DNA of 5,570 nt from Pseudomonadota bacterium (GTDB lineage: Bacteria > Pseudomonadota > Alphaproteobacteria > Acetobacterales > Acetobacteraceae): assembly GCA_021779655.1 (NCBI GenBank), contig JAJYAF010000172.1:1-5570 (forward strand), given 5' to 3'. How positions within the stretch are numbered: the first letter of the stretch is position 1; every line of letters starts with the position of its first letter. Below, in pieces: positions 5,302 to 5,570 of the stretch. The notes beneath the pieces are model-generated. The model was not told the DNA's origin. It was given only the letters and a program-made list of their open reading frames with translations, and searched no databases. Made by a program: the position numbers and the translations under genes.

Positions 5302-5570
5302 ATGACCGCACCGCCGATCGCGCCCGTCAAGGCGCTGAAGAAGAACGCCCTGGGGCCGCTGGAACTGCTGGCCCAGAATATCGCCTTGATCTCGCCCACG
5401 ATGACCGCCGCGCTGATCGTTCCGCTCATGTTCGCCACCTCCGGCAATTGGAGCTGGCTTTCCTACGCGCTGGGGACCGTGATGCTGCTGTTCGTGGCGT
5501 TCAACCTCAACCAGTTCGCCTCCCGCAGCGCCGGCTCCGGCTCGATGTACCAGTATATCTGCAAGGGCCT
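5302..5570 (+). CDS. APC-superfamily amino acid/amine permease, N-terminal part (runs off the window)
   Basis: Eighty-nine whole codons of a secondary transporter of the amino acid-polyamine-organocation superfamily; family members have about 450-550 residues and 12 or so helices. After a short basic N-terminus (KALKKNALG, 10-18) comes helix 1 (about 20-46), broken by SPT at 31-33 as expected for the unwound substrate-binding segment. Helix 2 follows at about 50-70. The loop with SAGSGSMYQYI (76-86) is the typical lead into helix 3. The frame has no stop up to the window edge. It is divergent from the MocR regulator, a common arrangement in which the regulator senses the transported amino compound or a related one. 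Substrate cannot be told from this part. Confidence 0.88.
   Translation, partial: MTAPPIAPVKALKKNALGPLELLAQNIALISPTMTAALIVPLMFATSGNWSWLSYALGTVMLLFVAFNLNQFASRSAGSGSMYQYICKG

Overview
The window is a stretch of high-GC bacterial chromosome with compact gene spacing and GC-rich third codon positions. This fits a proteobacterium, most likely an alphaproteobacterium with a catabolic lifestyle. The taxon is inferred from composition and gene families only; no rRNA, tRNA or marker gene is present. There is no sign of phage, transposase, CRISPR or a defence system.

Left part (1-2163, + strand). The window opens inside the 3' end of an AMP-forming acyl-CoA ligase gene. After a 118-bp gap comes a complete ligase gene (498-2141) of the cyclohexanecarboxylate/medium-chain acyl-CoA ligase type. 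The last 125 or so codons of the two are almost identical (361 of 366 aligned bases). The same locus therefore carries a tandem duplication, or a gene-converted pair, of carboxylic-acid-activating enzymes. The repeat unit is about 1.76 kb if the upstream copy is full length, which cannot be seen here.

Middle (2142-3457). A 110-bp gap between convergent genes holds an 11-bp perfect inverted repeat and three 15-bp direct repeats. Then follow three genes on the - strand, listed here from left to right: a small single-domain cupin (2252-2698), a six-helix TMEM175/DUF1211 channel-like protein (2852-3457) and a MocR-type regulator (3544-5055). The gaps of 153 and 86 bp and the hairpin between cupin and channel argue against one tight operon.

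Right part (3544-5570). The MocR regulator (GntR winged helix fused to a PLP-dependent aminotransferase-like domain) is divergent from an APC-superfamily amino acid/amine permease that starts at 5302 and runs off the window. The 246-bp region between them carries a 22-bp-spaced direct repeat and a 13-bp palindrome, the expected kind of site for such a regulator. The regulator most likely controls the permease, itself, or both.

Taken together the window reads as accessory metabolism: activation of an organic acid as its CoA thioester, plus regulated uptake of an amino-acid-like compound. I found no convincing new multi-gene system. The most useful leads are the ligase duplication, the operator-like repeats before the MocR gene and the His-for-Glu replacement in the cupin metal motif.
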